A DNA stretch of 64,000 nt. Origin: Limonium bicolor (taxonomy: Eukaryota; Streptophyta; Magnoliopsida; Caryophyllales; Plumbaginaceae). Positions 22,801 to 34,100 of this stretch are shown here, piece by piece. Below the pieces are notes generated by a model. It was not told where the DNA came from. It saw only the letters and a program-made list of their open reading frames with translations, and did not search any database. The position numbers and the translations under genes are program-made. How positions within the stretch are numbered: position 1 is the stretch's first letter; each line of letters begins with the position of its first letter. Where the stretch lies: the NCBI GenBank assembly GCA_023374045.1, contig CM041780.1, forward strand, positions 172,179,339 to 172,243,338, read 5' to 3'.

Positions 22801-24086
22801 TCAAATTCTAAGACCATATTTGTCTTAGTTAGGTCAAGCTCTACACTTCCACCTTTTCAAATCTTCAAGAGCTCAATTTTGGTGCCATGGAGAATCACCA
22901 TTGATGGAGCTTGAGCTTGTATTTCTACATATTCTTGTTCTCCTTTGCTTCAAGGTAAGGAAACTCAAAGAAAATGACATTTCCTTCATGTTTTGTCATA
23001 ACCGAAATGCACCTTGTAATGGTGTCTTCTCTTGTCTTTTTTTAGCTTCATTTGAATCTTCCAAGGGCTAGGAGGAGTCCTCTCTTGATATATTTCAAGC
23101 TCTCTCTTCCATTCCAAGGTAAAACAATCATGTTAATACCTTAAGACAATATATGTAACTAGGGTTTACAATGAGGTGAAGCTTAAAGCTTATATACTCA
23201 TTACAATGTTGGTATTTGTTTTGTTGTTGAAAGGAAGGAAATGCCTTACCGGTTTACAAGGAAACAAGAAAGAAATTTTTGTGAGGAAAAGAGGTAAACA
23301 AGCTCTCATGTGGTTTAATGCCTTAGAGAAATAAGCTTATAATGCTTGCTAAAACTACCTAAAGAGCAAATGGTAAATGAGCTAGTAAAATGCTCTCAGG
23401 AGTTTATTAAAGGAATATGTATTGTTGGTGTATTTGCAGGTCAAGGCATTATATGTGGGAAATTCAGTGTTTAAGGTTTATGCAATTTAAGGGCCTAAGA
23501 GCCATGCATTTAAGGGCCTAAGTGCCAAGCAATTTAAGTTATGCACTATATTGTGATGTAGTGCTTAATGTGTGAAGTTTGTGTATAAAATGTGTTTGAT
23601 GATTTTAGGTGTTCTTGGATGAAATAGGTAGAAACCTAAGTGTTTGGATGTGGGTATATACTAGAGAAGCTATGGCCAAATTTGGGAAATGTGTAAGAAG
23701 TTCTAAGTGTGGTAAGTGAGTTTGGTGAACTAGGAAGGATTAAAGGTGAATGAATGTTTACTTGAGAAGAAAACATGTATTAAGGAGATTTAGTTAGTAA
23801 GAAAAGAAGTTGAGAGATGATGATAAGGTGTAGAGGAAACACCTTGGTGTTGTGGACATTATAGGTGAAATGCCACCTAGAAATCATAAGGAGAAAACAT
23901 TGCAAGTGTTAGGAATTTTGTGGAGATATAAGTAAAGGTTTAAGGAATTAGGAGACATAGTTTTGAGAGTGCTTAAGAATATCTTAAGGGTGTGTTTGAA
24001 GTGCCAAATGATGTTAGAACACATTAAGAGGCCTTAGGAGAAGTTTGGTGAAGGATTGGCAAAGTTTGGGTAAGATTAGAAGGCGA

Positions 24087-24344
24087 CCGACCTAGGGGCC
24101 GACCCAGTTTTTGGGTCGGTCGAGCCTCTGTAAGATGTTAGGAAATGTTCGGTAATGGACCGACCCAGAAAGTTGGGTCGGACATGGGTCGGTCGGTCAA
24201 GTTTCAAAGGAAGGAAAATGTTCGCACATGGACCGACCCAGAATGGTGGGTCGGACGTGGGTCGGACGGGCATGATTATAAGGAAGTAAAAGGGTTCTGT
24301 AATGGACCGACCCAGCTGTGGGTCGGACGGTGGGTCGGTCGGAC
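24087..24344 (+). repeat. Mid-LTR hairpin array of E1, four units (CCGACCCA type)
   Basis: Four inverted repeats with arms CCGACCCA and TGGGTCGG lie at about 24099-24119, 24160-24181, 24231-24250 and 24305-24325. Some carry additional GGGTCGG copies. Repeated in the 3' LTR at 33367-33628. Confidence 0.8.
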
Positions 24345-25435
24345 CAAAAACATGATTTAAGGTTGAGAAATGAAATGTGATGATGGGGATTGGTAGTAAT
24401 GCTGTTATAAGGATGTTAAGGACAGTTAGGTGAGTTTTAACAATAAGTGGGTTAAAAGTTGTATTAAAAATGTGAGAGTAAAACCAAGTTAAAAATGTAA
24501 GTTATTTAACCAAGTTAACGGGGAAGTTATAAGCATTAGACTTTAAACAAACATGTTACCCCAATGTTAATAAAAGAAACATGCGATGTCAACAGTTGTC
24601 GAGAGTTGCTCGAGGACATAAGCGGACGTGGTAAAGTGGACTCCGGTGACAGGTATGGTTTTTCTTGCAACCTGTGTCCTAACGGATTACACCGGCTTGT
24701 ATGCCAATATGTTTTCTTGAGTGTTTGCCACCTTGTAGATTAAAACATGTAATGAGTTTATAGTAATTCATTTATGTGGCGAATTTGGTATCCGATGCCG
24801 TTTAACCCAAATATGTTTAAACCTTAGCTAACTAAAACTAGGAACACATGAGTGATCGGTATTCGGAGTTGACAGCCCAACCTTGGAACGTTGCTAACCA
24901 CGGCTATGTGTGAGTTAGTTGGACATTGTTATTGTATGCAAGTGTGTAACCTCCCTTGGTGCTAACTCGTTATGATACCGAATGGTTGTGGATGTGGTAG
25001 GCTCCATAATGGATCTCTAACCATTAATATTTAATGTATGTGTACTAAGGGGGGTGAGGAGTCCCGGTCTGTTCCGGCCACGCGTGTGAGGACGGGAGTC
25101 GTTATCTTATCCGGTTCGGCTCTCTTGGTGTATGTAGGTGGCATTCCAATTTGGTTTCTACCTTCCCTTAGCTTATCCAAAGCTAGTTACTGACTCACGT
25201 CGGGCCACAGGGCATACGTATGTTATTTCGTGTGCTTGGGATTACTATATCCGACACACCTTGGGTATACGTTAAACCGTTCTATATAACCGACTAACGA
25301 GGATGGTAACGAGCTTAACATGGGATTGGCAATCCCTAGGCACCTGGTATACTAACTATGGTGGAAGGTTCCTTGTGAGAACGATTTATGGTGTGAAATG
25401 TTATAATGCTATGCAAATTCCCTTGCTATGCTTTG

Positions 25436-25461
25436 GTATATATATATATATATATATATAT
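25436..25461 (+). repeat. (TA)n microsatellite in E1 5' LTR
   Basis: About 13 TA units; the 3' LTR copy near 34751-34770 is shorter. Confidence 0.9.
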
Positions 25462-25812
25462 TGGATGTTTTAAATGAATGCAATGTTGTCATGTGTGCAT
25501 CGAAGCAAGAAAGGTTGTTATGTTTTGTTATGTGTGGAAAGAGATGTGTTGTAGGATATGGAGTGTGTGGATCATGGAAATGAATCCCAGTTGTAACAAG
25601 AGGCGTTTAAGGATAACCCGATTAATGGGTACGTGCCGTTCGTTAAGGAAGTAGCTCCATTTTAGAGGAGAGCCACTCTAGGGTTTAAGGAATCATTGGA
25701 TGGTTGGTTAAGTGTGGATGTTGTTTTAGGTTGAGCCCATTGAGGCGAAATATTATGGGTTGTATGTCGATGGTTGTATGCATGATTTAAATATAATCAA
25801 CTGCATGCTAAG

Positions 25813-25960
25813 ACGACAATTAGTCGTGCGTGGCCCGGTAGCATGTGGGCTGCGGGGATTACCATACCAGCAAAGGTGCTGAGCCCCTTGGGGCCACCCC
25901 TTCTCTTCTTTTCCTATTTCAGGTACGGAGAGCTGGAAGCCGTTCGAGAGTAGGACGGGG
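25813..25960 (+). promoter_or_regulatory. Structured 3' region of E1 LTR: three hairpins, pyrimidine tract, AG
   Basis: The hairpins in order are ACGAC/GTCGT (25813-25827), enclosed by CATGCTA/TAGCATG; CAGCA/TGCTG (25868-25881); and GCCCC/GGGGC (25883-25894). A pyrimidine tract then ends TTTCAG at 25922, like a 3' splice site. The conserved CCGTTCGAGAGTAGGA block follows from 25940. The same order is found in E2, B and D. Confidence 0.65.
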
Positions 25961-26163
25961 CAGATGTTTACACATGGGTAGCCATTTTAATGGCGTGAGT
26001 ATGATAGGCGTAGTAAGACCGAAGTGTTTCGGCAGTAGTGTGTAAATACTCGGTACAGGGGGAGTGTATGTATATAATAAATGTTGAAATGGAACGAGGA
26101 ATGTATTGTGTAGTTGCTCGGGAATCTAGTCCATCAGACCGATACAAATGTATGTATTAGCCT

Positions 26164-26185
26164 GTTAGCCACGTGGGTGGTTAAC
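26164..26185 (+). promoter_or_regulatory. Conserved hairpin near LTR 3' end (E1 5' LTR)
   Basis: The arms GTTAGCCAC and GTGGTTAAC form nine pairs, one of them G-T, around loop GTGG. The core CCACGTGG also contains the plant G-box CACGTG. The 3' LTR copy is at 35481-35502. Confidence 0.7.
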
Positions 26186-26279
26186 GGCGTGTAACACCAT
26201 TGGAATAAGTAATGTGATGAGTTGAGTTCGCTGCAGATTGTTATTATGGTTTGTTGTTGGATGGGGTGTTACAAAAAAG

Positions 26280-26306
26280 TGGTATCAGAGCGAAGTATCG
26301 CTCTGA
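26280..26306 (+). promoter_or_regulatory. Primer binding site (initiator tRNA-Met) overlapping a 9-bp hairpin, E1
   Basis: TGGTATCAGAGC at 26280-26291. The arms TCAGAGCGA (26285-26293) and TCGCTCTGA (26298-26306) surround loop AGTA, so most of the primer site can pair within the RNA itself. Confidence 0.85.
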
Positions 26307-26982
26307 TGACTGAATTACCGAGCTTAGGAAGTACCGAGTTAGGATTTGAGTACTTTGGGTTAAGGGTTGAGTGATAGTGTGAGAGATACGATAGTAAGGA
26401 ACTACCAGTGAATACTGGAAACCTACTATATCCATCCCACCCTCCACAATCCCTGTTTTATAACTTGGGAAACAACGCCAGAGAGATGAAAGTCCTCTCT
26501 TACTCGGGAATACCCGATCTGGCTGTTAGTAAGTACCTTTAAGGGTACGGAGAATCTGTCATACGGTAGAGCCCGAAAACTGGGAATCCCGGAGACGGTC
26601 TCCATCTGGACAATGTTAACCGCATTTAATAGTGAAGAATGAAGAATTTTGTGTATAAGAGAATAGAATTTCTGGCAACCTGGGTCGACATGCCGAGCAG
26701 TCGAGGATGACCAGCTTGCAACGCACCAACCGTGCAACAGGCAAAAAGTGGATTAAAGAAACCCGAGACGAGTGTCTACGGGACCACAATTGATGAATAA
26801 TACACCACGGTATATCAACGAAGGGAACTACAACGTAGTGCCCAAATACGTGGAACGGGCCATAAAGAGGATACGATACTAAGTAAAGGGGACTCCAAGA
26901 ATGGGAGACACCCCAGTTGATAACTACTATGTGAATACAGTGAGAAGTCACCTATAGGAGTATTTATCAAGGCAGTAAGATC

Positions 26983-26996
26983 GGGGGGGGGGGGGG
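26983..26996 (+). repeat. Run of 14 G
   Basis: A homopolymer in the E1 internal region; its true length is uncertain because such runs are hard to sequence. Confidence 0.8.
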
Positions 26997-27074
26997 CCAA
27001 CAAGGCCATGATGACAATATGGTCAAACAATACCACAATCGGTATGTGTCAAACCGATAGCCAGTTAGCATGGC

Positions 27075-27094
27075 GCACTTGCCATAGCAAGTGC
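27075..27094 (+). other. Conserved internal hairpin, E1
   Basis: The arms GCACTTGC and GCAAGTGC surround loop CATA. Copies lie at 42763-42782 (loop CACC) and, on the minus strand, 543-524 (loop CAAG). Confidence 0.65.
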
Positions 27095-28908
27095 TACTAT
27101 AACAGGGCTGTTCGGGAAATTCATAACCACTACAAATACTTGGAAAAGTACAATGAAGTTAAATGTGAATGTCATAACAGTGGAAGGGCCTGTTAGCCTA
27201 ACCTCTGTAATTGGAAACACACCAGTCGGCAAGGAGCTAGACTTGGCTAAGGTAAGAAGATGTTGTGAAACCATGGAAATTTCCTTTCAAACCCAAATTT
27301 ATTCAAACCCCTTCTTTTCAAACCAGATTTTATTTCAAACCAACACTTCTTTCCAACCTTCTTTAAACCAAACCAGTGAAACCAAGAGCGACTGACAAGG
27401 ATGCAACAGTGGATAAACCTTCCCTCGATTAAGTTCGGGAAGTAAGGAATGAATATTGTCACGGGACAATATAAGGGAGTTGACAACAGAATACTTCACC
27501 TAGGCGTGTGACGGACACTACAAATGTACCAACTGTGTTGTGGGACGACCGCACTCCGATAGGAGCATGTGGGCCTGACAGACCTACTTATAGTTAGTTG
27601 GTAAGTAGCAATGTATCAGTATGATACCCCATATATGTATACGAGTAGAGTCCGAACACGGGAAGTAGTCGACTCCGTCTACGGTCAGCAGTATAAATCA
27701 AACAGGAGCTAGAAAATACAAGGAATGCTTGAAGTAAAGGAACTCAGTTAAGTTAACGAAACTAAAGGAATTAGTGAATTCCTTTCAAGGAAGGTTTAAA
27801 AGTCAGGAGTTGCGAAGTGCACTAACTGAATGTAAAGAAGCTTATATGATTTAAGGATCCCCAGGGATAAACATGATAGCTGGAAAGCAGGGCAAGGCAG
27901 ATGCCTAATGTGGACACATTAATGTGCAACGAACGGGATGAAACTCCCAGAATCAGTACCTACACTATCTGGAAATGTTGATCTTTACAGAAAAAGATAA
28001 TAACAAATGTACCAAAAAGTGTGAAACAAATGTAAGGCATAACGTAACGACACCCAGGAGAAATCCTCGAAGGGTGTGCGCATCAACAATTGTTGAACGA
28101 AATACATGACAGAAACATAAGGGTGAAATTAAACCCAGTTTAGACTAAGTGGTCAGGAGACGGACTGACAAACCTAAGGGCATCCCATGAAAGGAAACGG
28201 AATGCAACGACCTTGTCATGGAGCCCACTACAACCTCTAAACATGTAATGTGATACAGAGGGTACGTATGTGTGGACAGCCTACAATGAGCCCAGCTCAA
28301 GGCAAATAAGGCTTATAAGCCATAATCAAGATATGTTATATAAATTCGATGAGTGTATGAGTTATGTTGTAAGTGGTTAAAGTGGTAAGCGAACCACTGC
28401 ATTAAGAGTGGGATACCTCTCGATATTATGAGAACCGCAGGAGCGGTAGTATGTGAATCAAGTTCAAGAAATATGTGGAGGATGGACCACGTTGGTTATT
28501 ACCCAGAATGATTGGAATAAGAATAATACGAAAGGAAATGTTTGTACCAGTGTGACACAGGAAGAATAATAAGTTCGATAGCAATCACCATAGGTGGTGA
28601 AGCTAAATGTGTAGCGAACAACGCTCAGGGAAAGATAATGATATATTCAAAAATCAGCCAAATAAGTGGCCAGATAAACCTAGCTTAATAGCAGAAGCTA
28701 ATATATAGCGGACCAGTATAAGTTGAGTATAATGAAGGGATACGGTGCACAATAAGCGACCGTGGGTGAGTTTGTTAAATGATAAAATGGGGAGTGAGCA
28801 GAGTTATGAGTTAAACCCAGTGGAGGTACAACAGTAAGTGATAGCAAACGAACGAGCAGTAAGCCGGTGACACGTATTATGTGGGAGAATTCGGGGGAAA
28901 ACAGTGTA

Positions 28909-29028
28909 AATTCCTATTGCAATCGCATAAGGGATTTACTGTCAAGAGTTTACGCCTCTGACTCTGTATGACTGAGTGTTTTGGTATTGCTCTGTGCAGT
29001 AATGATCGAGTGGGATAGCTAGGAATTG
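28909..29028 (+). other. Structured block in E1 internal region (copy 2)
   Basis: AATTCCTA-like and TAGGAATT ends can close a stem (AAATTCCTAT near 28909; AGCTAGGAATT to 29027). The enclosed sequence is strongly similar to 19589-19710 and 44663-44778, including ACTGAGTGTTTTGGTATTGC. Confidence 0.55.
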
Positions 29029-29736
29029 GAAACATGTTGATGGTGGAAGAATAATGTTATAATGGCCGATGCATAGGAATGCAAGACCGCACCAATAAAG
29101 GGATACTTGTACAAAACCGAATGTGGAGACATGATTAACAGTAAGTGACTACAATAGCACTAATGCCAAATATCGGTATGGAATATACCCCAAATGTGTA
29201 AATAGCTGAGAGAGCACTACACACTAGGTAGTAGCTCAATCTCAACCGACAGTAAGTCGGTATTAAGCAAGTCAATCATGTGAATTACATAGTAGTTTAC
29301 GCTGTAACCTACTGGAGAAATGGATGGAAAATGTGAAACTCACGAATTCGCTCAGGGTAGAGATACCATGCGTCGGTTGAGAACCCATGTTCCAAGATAA
29401 GGGCAATACATTGGAGATGTACAATACATTAACAGTAACGAATGGGGCAACAGCTCTATAATTATCAGGGTTGCGCAACAGAGGCCAGTGAGCCCATGCG
29501 TTAGGTATCGGATATAATGGGATATGAATAAATGACTAATTATCAATACCTAAAAGCCTCACAGGCCAGGACCGAAACCGGTTATGAGTTACAACTCCAA
29601 TGCGAATTCTTGGTTTAGGGACTAAACTGCCATATGGTTAAGATCCTCTAATCAGAATCCATTGTGTAATAGACCGCGTGGAAGTTGAAACACTTCACGA
29701 CGGCAGCAGAACGTTTTAAACTAAAGCTCAGTGATT

Positions 29737-29773
29737 GATTACGTGGGCGTAATCCCTTTTAAGGGGGGGTAGA
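29737..29773 (+). promoter_or_regulatory. Internal polypurine-like site preceded by a hairpin, E1
   Basis: The hairpin has arms GATTACG and CGTAATC around TGGG. CCTTTTAAGGGGGGGTAGAG follows and resembles the true polypurine tract at 31111. The E2 counterpart is at 45435-45467. Confidence 0.5.
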
Positions 29774-30811
29774 GCGCAAAACCACTTAGTGTGTTTTTAC
29801 CGTACAAGTGTACGGAATGGGTTGTGCATAGCACAAAATGAATTGTTATGAGTTGGCGCGTGGTTATATAAAAATACGCTTATTTGAGGTTAAATGGTGG
29901 TAATTACGCAAAAAGATGCGAATACCATTGTGGGAAGTGTGTCATTTGTTAACAGTGGTGTGTGTGAGCACAGTGGAGGGGAGTAAAGAAACTCCGGGGA
30001 ACTAAAACCCCGAGTGAGATAATGTAAACCATGTATTGTATTTTTAAAAATTATGTATATTTATACAGTGTTTGATTTATGAAGGGTATAAGACCGACAT
30101 AAACCTAGTGAGAATTAAATTTCCTAGGTAACTTGAATTAAGTTGGATTTGGACGGAGATTGATAGACGGAGTTCGATCCCTTGGAGATGTTATGATTAT
30201 GACTAGAAGGATTCAAAGATAGAAAATGGATATGCTTGAATTAATTGTTGGTTGAAAATGAAGTGGAGGTGAAACTTGATTATCATGAGATCAAGGGAAG
30301 CCGAACACAAATTGGGGTGGAAAGATAGTTCAACACCGATGCTGATCACATCAGTGTTGGATGATTCTTGAAGCTCCCTATAAGTGATTACAAAAACCAT
30401 GTTAAGAAAGATACAGGAGCATAAACTGGACTTGGAGTTGTATGGTGTTTTCAAAAAGAATTTTTCAATTGGTGTTTAAAACAATCGATTAATATTTGAA
30501 ATAAAGACCTTCTTATACTTAACCTAGTAAAATATTTTTGTAGTACTTGCTCACGAGCTGAGGACGTATGAGTTGTCTTCGGACCGGTGACATGAGAGGT
30601 ACATATGTTGAAAATTGAGTGAATTTTAATTCCCAAAGGCAGGGGACGGAAGGCGTCCATCGCGACCGGGTTCTGCGGGACAAGTATATGTACTCAACGT
30701 GGGATTCGAACCCATGGAGAGATGGAAAGTTTGTTGATATACATGCTAGACAGGTGTTTGGTATGGGTGATAAGGGTTATTTGGCTTTGATCTCCTAAAG
30801 TGTGTGTATCA

Positions 30812-31005
30812 AGACCTATGAGTCTAAATGTGTGTGTTACATAGACCTATGAGTCTAAATGTGGTTATGTCACCCAGACTAAGAGTCTGAGGATATTGTA
30901 TGGGTGCAAGTGTGGTAAAGGTACCCGGACCATTGAGTCCGAGGTTACCATGTGAATATGATATTTTATGTATAATGTGGATAAGTTGCCCGGACCATTA
31001 AGTCC
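30812..31005 (+). repeat. Array of five short inverted repeats in E1 3' internal region
   Basis: The units AGAC...GTCT (30812, 30843, 30876) and GGAC...GTCC (30927, 30992) are 13-14 bases each. The first base pair of the stem switches from A-T to G-C between units. Confidence 0.55.
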
Positions 31006-31090
31006 GAGGTTAGATGTAAAGGGTGGTTGGTAATGGAAGTCATGGCTATAAGTAATTCCCGTATTCTAATCCAATGATGCGAGGAAATGT

Positions 31091-31127
31091 GAACTTCGAG
31101 GACGAAGTTCTTTTAAGAGGGGTAGAT
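31091..31127 (+). promoter_or_regulatory. Polypurine tract with adjacent hairpin, E1
   Basis: The perfect arms GAACTTCG and CGAAGTTC around AGGA (31091-31110) are followed by TTTTAAGAGGGGTAGA and the 3' LTR. The tract primes plus-strand DNA synthesis. Confidence 0.8.
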
Positions 31128-34100
31128 TGAAATACCCCAAACCTTGGTATGTTGTGTAAATGTTAAGCTATGGTATTTAAAGGCTAAAAAGTGCCTTAGA
31201 AACATAAATGGAACATTTAAACCATGGTAAAACACAATAAAACACTAAGACACGGTTTGAGCAAAAACATGCTCTAAGGTTGGAGTGAACTTGGTTAGGA
31301 CCCAAAGAGCCTACCAAGACTTGATAATGTTTAATTATGACCTTATAAGGCCAATTAAGTCCTTAGGAAACTTTGGTAGACAATGAAACCAAACAAAACA
31401 CAATAAATACCTTAAGGTCAATAAGAGCAAAAATGTGCTCTAAGCTTGGGATAAATGTGTATAGACCTAATGGTCATACCTATGCCTCATAAATATGTTA
31501 ATGAACATATTAAATCAATTACCAAAGAAAACCAAGCTTGAAAACAAGTTAAAACACAAAATGTGCTTTAAGAGTCTTAAAGCACGTTTTTGAAAAATTG
31601 TCTTGTAAATGAGTTTTGAATGGCTAAATGTCCATCATTACTCTTTAATTAACATGTGTACTATATAGTATCACATTTGGGTGGCTATATCAATGGGAAA
31701 TCAAAAATTTCACTTCTATGTGCCTTGTTATTGGTGAATAGTGATTTTTATAACTAGTTTGTAACATATAATGTTATAAGTGATTAAATGAGTCAACAAA
31801 GACCAAACTACCCCTAAGTATATAGGGGGCCGGTTTTTAGTAAGGTGAGTCATCACCATGTAAAATAAATTAAAGGAAGGAAGGAAAAGAAAGTAAAAGA
31901 AGAAAGTTACTTTAGTACATAAATATCTTCTAAAAGTAGAACTCATCTTCATTCTTTCATTCCCTTCTCATTTCACACGTCTTCAAGCTCCTCCCCTCCC
32001 CTCCATTTACGATTCTCTACACCAGCCTCTCTTCTCCATCTTCATTTCCTTGCCAAATCCAACTCTAAGCTCCAAATCAAATTCTAAGACCATATTTGTC
32101 TTAGTTAGGTCAAGCTCTACACTTCCACCTTTTCAAATCTTCAAGAGCTCAATTTTGGTGCCATGGAGAATCACCATTGATGGAGCTTGAGCTTGTATTT
32201 CTACATATTCTTGTTCTCCTTTGCTTCAAGGTAAGGAAACTCAAAGAAAAATGACATTTCCTTCATGTTTTGTCATAACCGAAAATGCACCTTGTAATGG
32301 TGTCTTCTCTTGTCTTGTTTTAGCTTCATTTGAATCTTCCAAGGGCTAGGAGGAGTCCTCTCTTGATATATATTCAAGCTCTCTTCCATTCCAAGGTAAA
32401 ACAATCATGTTAATACCTTAAGACAATATATGTAACTAGGGTTTACAATGAGGTGAAGCTTAAAGCTTATATACTCATTACAATGTTGGTATATTGTTTT
32501 GTTGTTGAAAGGAAGGAAATGCCTTACCGGTTTACAAGGAAACAAGAAAGAAATTTGTGAGGAAAAGAGGTAAACAAGCTATCTCAATGTGGTTTAATGC
32601 CTTAGGAGAAATAAGCTTATAATGCTTGCTAAAACTACCTAAAGAGCAAATGGTAAATGAGCTAGTAAAATGCTCTCAAGGAGTTTATTAAAGGAATATG
32701 TATTGTTGGGTGTATTTGCAGGTCAAAGGCATTATATGTGGGAAATTCAGTGTTTAAGGTTTATGCAATTTAAGGGCCTAAGAGCCATGCATTTAAGGGC
32801 CTAAGTGCCAAGCAATTTAAGTTATGCACTATATTGTGATGTAGTGCTTAATGTGTGAAGTTTGTGTATAAAATGTGTTTGATGGATTTTAGGTGTTCTT
32901 GGATGAAATAAGGTAGAAACCTAAGTGTTTGGATGTGGGTATATACTAGAGAAGCTATGGCCAAATTTGGGAAATGTGTAAGAAGTTCTAAGTGTGGTAA
33001 GTGAGTTTGGTGAACTAGGAAGGATTAAAGGTGAATGAATGTTTACTTGAGAAGAAACATGTTAAGGAGATTTAGTTAGTAAGAAAAGAAGTTGAGAGAT
33101 GATGATAAGGTGTAGAGGAAACACCTTGGTGTTGTGGACATTATAGGTGAAATGCCACCTAGAAATCATAAGGAGAAAACATTGCAAGTGTTAGGAATTT
33201 TGTGGAGATATAAGTAAAGGTTTAAGGAATTAGGAGACATAGTTTTGAGAGTGCTTAAGAATATCTTAAGGTGTGTGTTTGAAGTGCCAAATGATGTTAG
33301 AACACATTAAGAGGCCTTAGGAGAAGTTTGGTGAAGGATTGGCAAAGTTTGGGTAAGATTAGAAGGCGACCGACCCAGGGGCCGACCCAGTTTTTGGGTC
33401 GGTCGAGCCTCTGTAAGATGTTAGGAAATGTTCGGTAATGGACCGACCCAGAAAGTTGGGTCGGACATGGGTCGGTCGGTCAAGTTTCAAAGGAAGGAAA
33501 ATGTTCGCACATGGACCGACCCAGAATGGTGGGTCAGACGTGGGTCGGACGGGCATGATTATAAGGAAGTAAAAGGGTTCTGTAATGGACCGACCCAGCT
33601 GTGGGTCGGACGGTGGGTCGGTCGGACCAAAAACATGATTTAAGGTTGAGAAATGAAATGTGATGATGGGGATTGGTAGGTAATGATGTTATAAGGATGT
33701 TAAGGACATGTTAGGTGAGTTTTAATGACAATAAAGTGGGTTAAAAGTTGTATTAAAAATGTGAGAGTAAAACAAGTTAAAAATGTAAAGTTATTTAACC
33801 AAGTTAACGGGGAAAGTTATAAGCATTAGACTTTAAAACAAACATGTTACCCCAATGTTAATAAAAGAACATGCGATGTCAACAGTTGTTCGAGAGTTGC
33901 TCGAGGAACATAAGCGGACGTGGTAAAGTGGACTCCGGTGACAGGTATGGTTTTCTTGCAACCTGTGTCCTAACGGATTACACCGGCTTGTATGCCAATA
34001 TGTTTTCTTGAGTGTTTGCCACCTTGTAAGATTAAAACATGTAATGAGTTTATAGTAATTCATTTATGTGGCGAATTTGGTATCCGATGCCGTTTAACCT

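Larger units (their letters stand above)
21859..26273 (+). repeat. 5' LTR of E1
   Basis: It runs TGAAATACCCC to GGGTGTTACA. Inside are AAGGTAA sites at 22955 and 23119, an acceptor-like TATTTGCAG ending at 23439, and a hairpin array (24087-24344). Further on are a GTTAACGGGG block near 24516, the ACAGGT/ACCTGT stem near 24649-24675, a (TA)n run (25436-25461), and the structured 3' region 25800-26190. Confidence 0.9.
26274..31127 (+). other. Internal region of E1, apparently non-coding
   Basis: This is 4854 bp with only short, non-conserved open frames. Blocks shared with E2 include the primer-site hairpin, the GCACTTGC/GCAAGTGC hairpin (27075-27094), a CACCTAGGCGTGTGA block near 27497, and the structured block at 28909-29028. 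Also shared are a second polypurine-like site (29737-29773) and a hairpin before the polypurine tract. No gag or pol motif was recognised. Confidence 0.7.

Noticed and set aside
24076..24360. Matching open frames on both strands over the E1 hairpin array, repeated in the 3' LTR
   Set aside because: They follow from the inverted-repeat sequence; the frames are not kept in other families.
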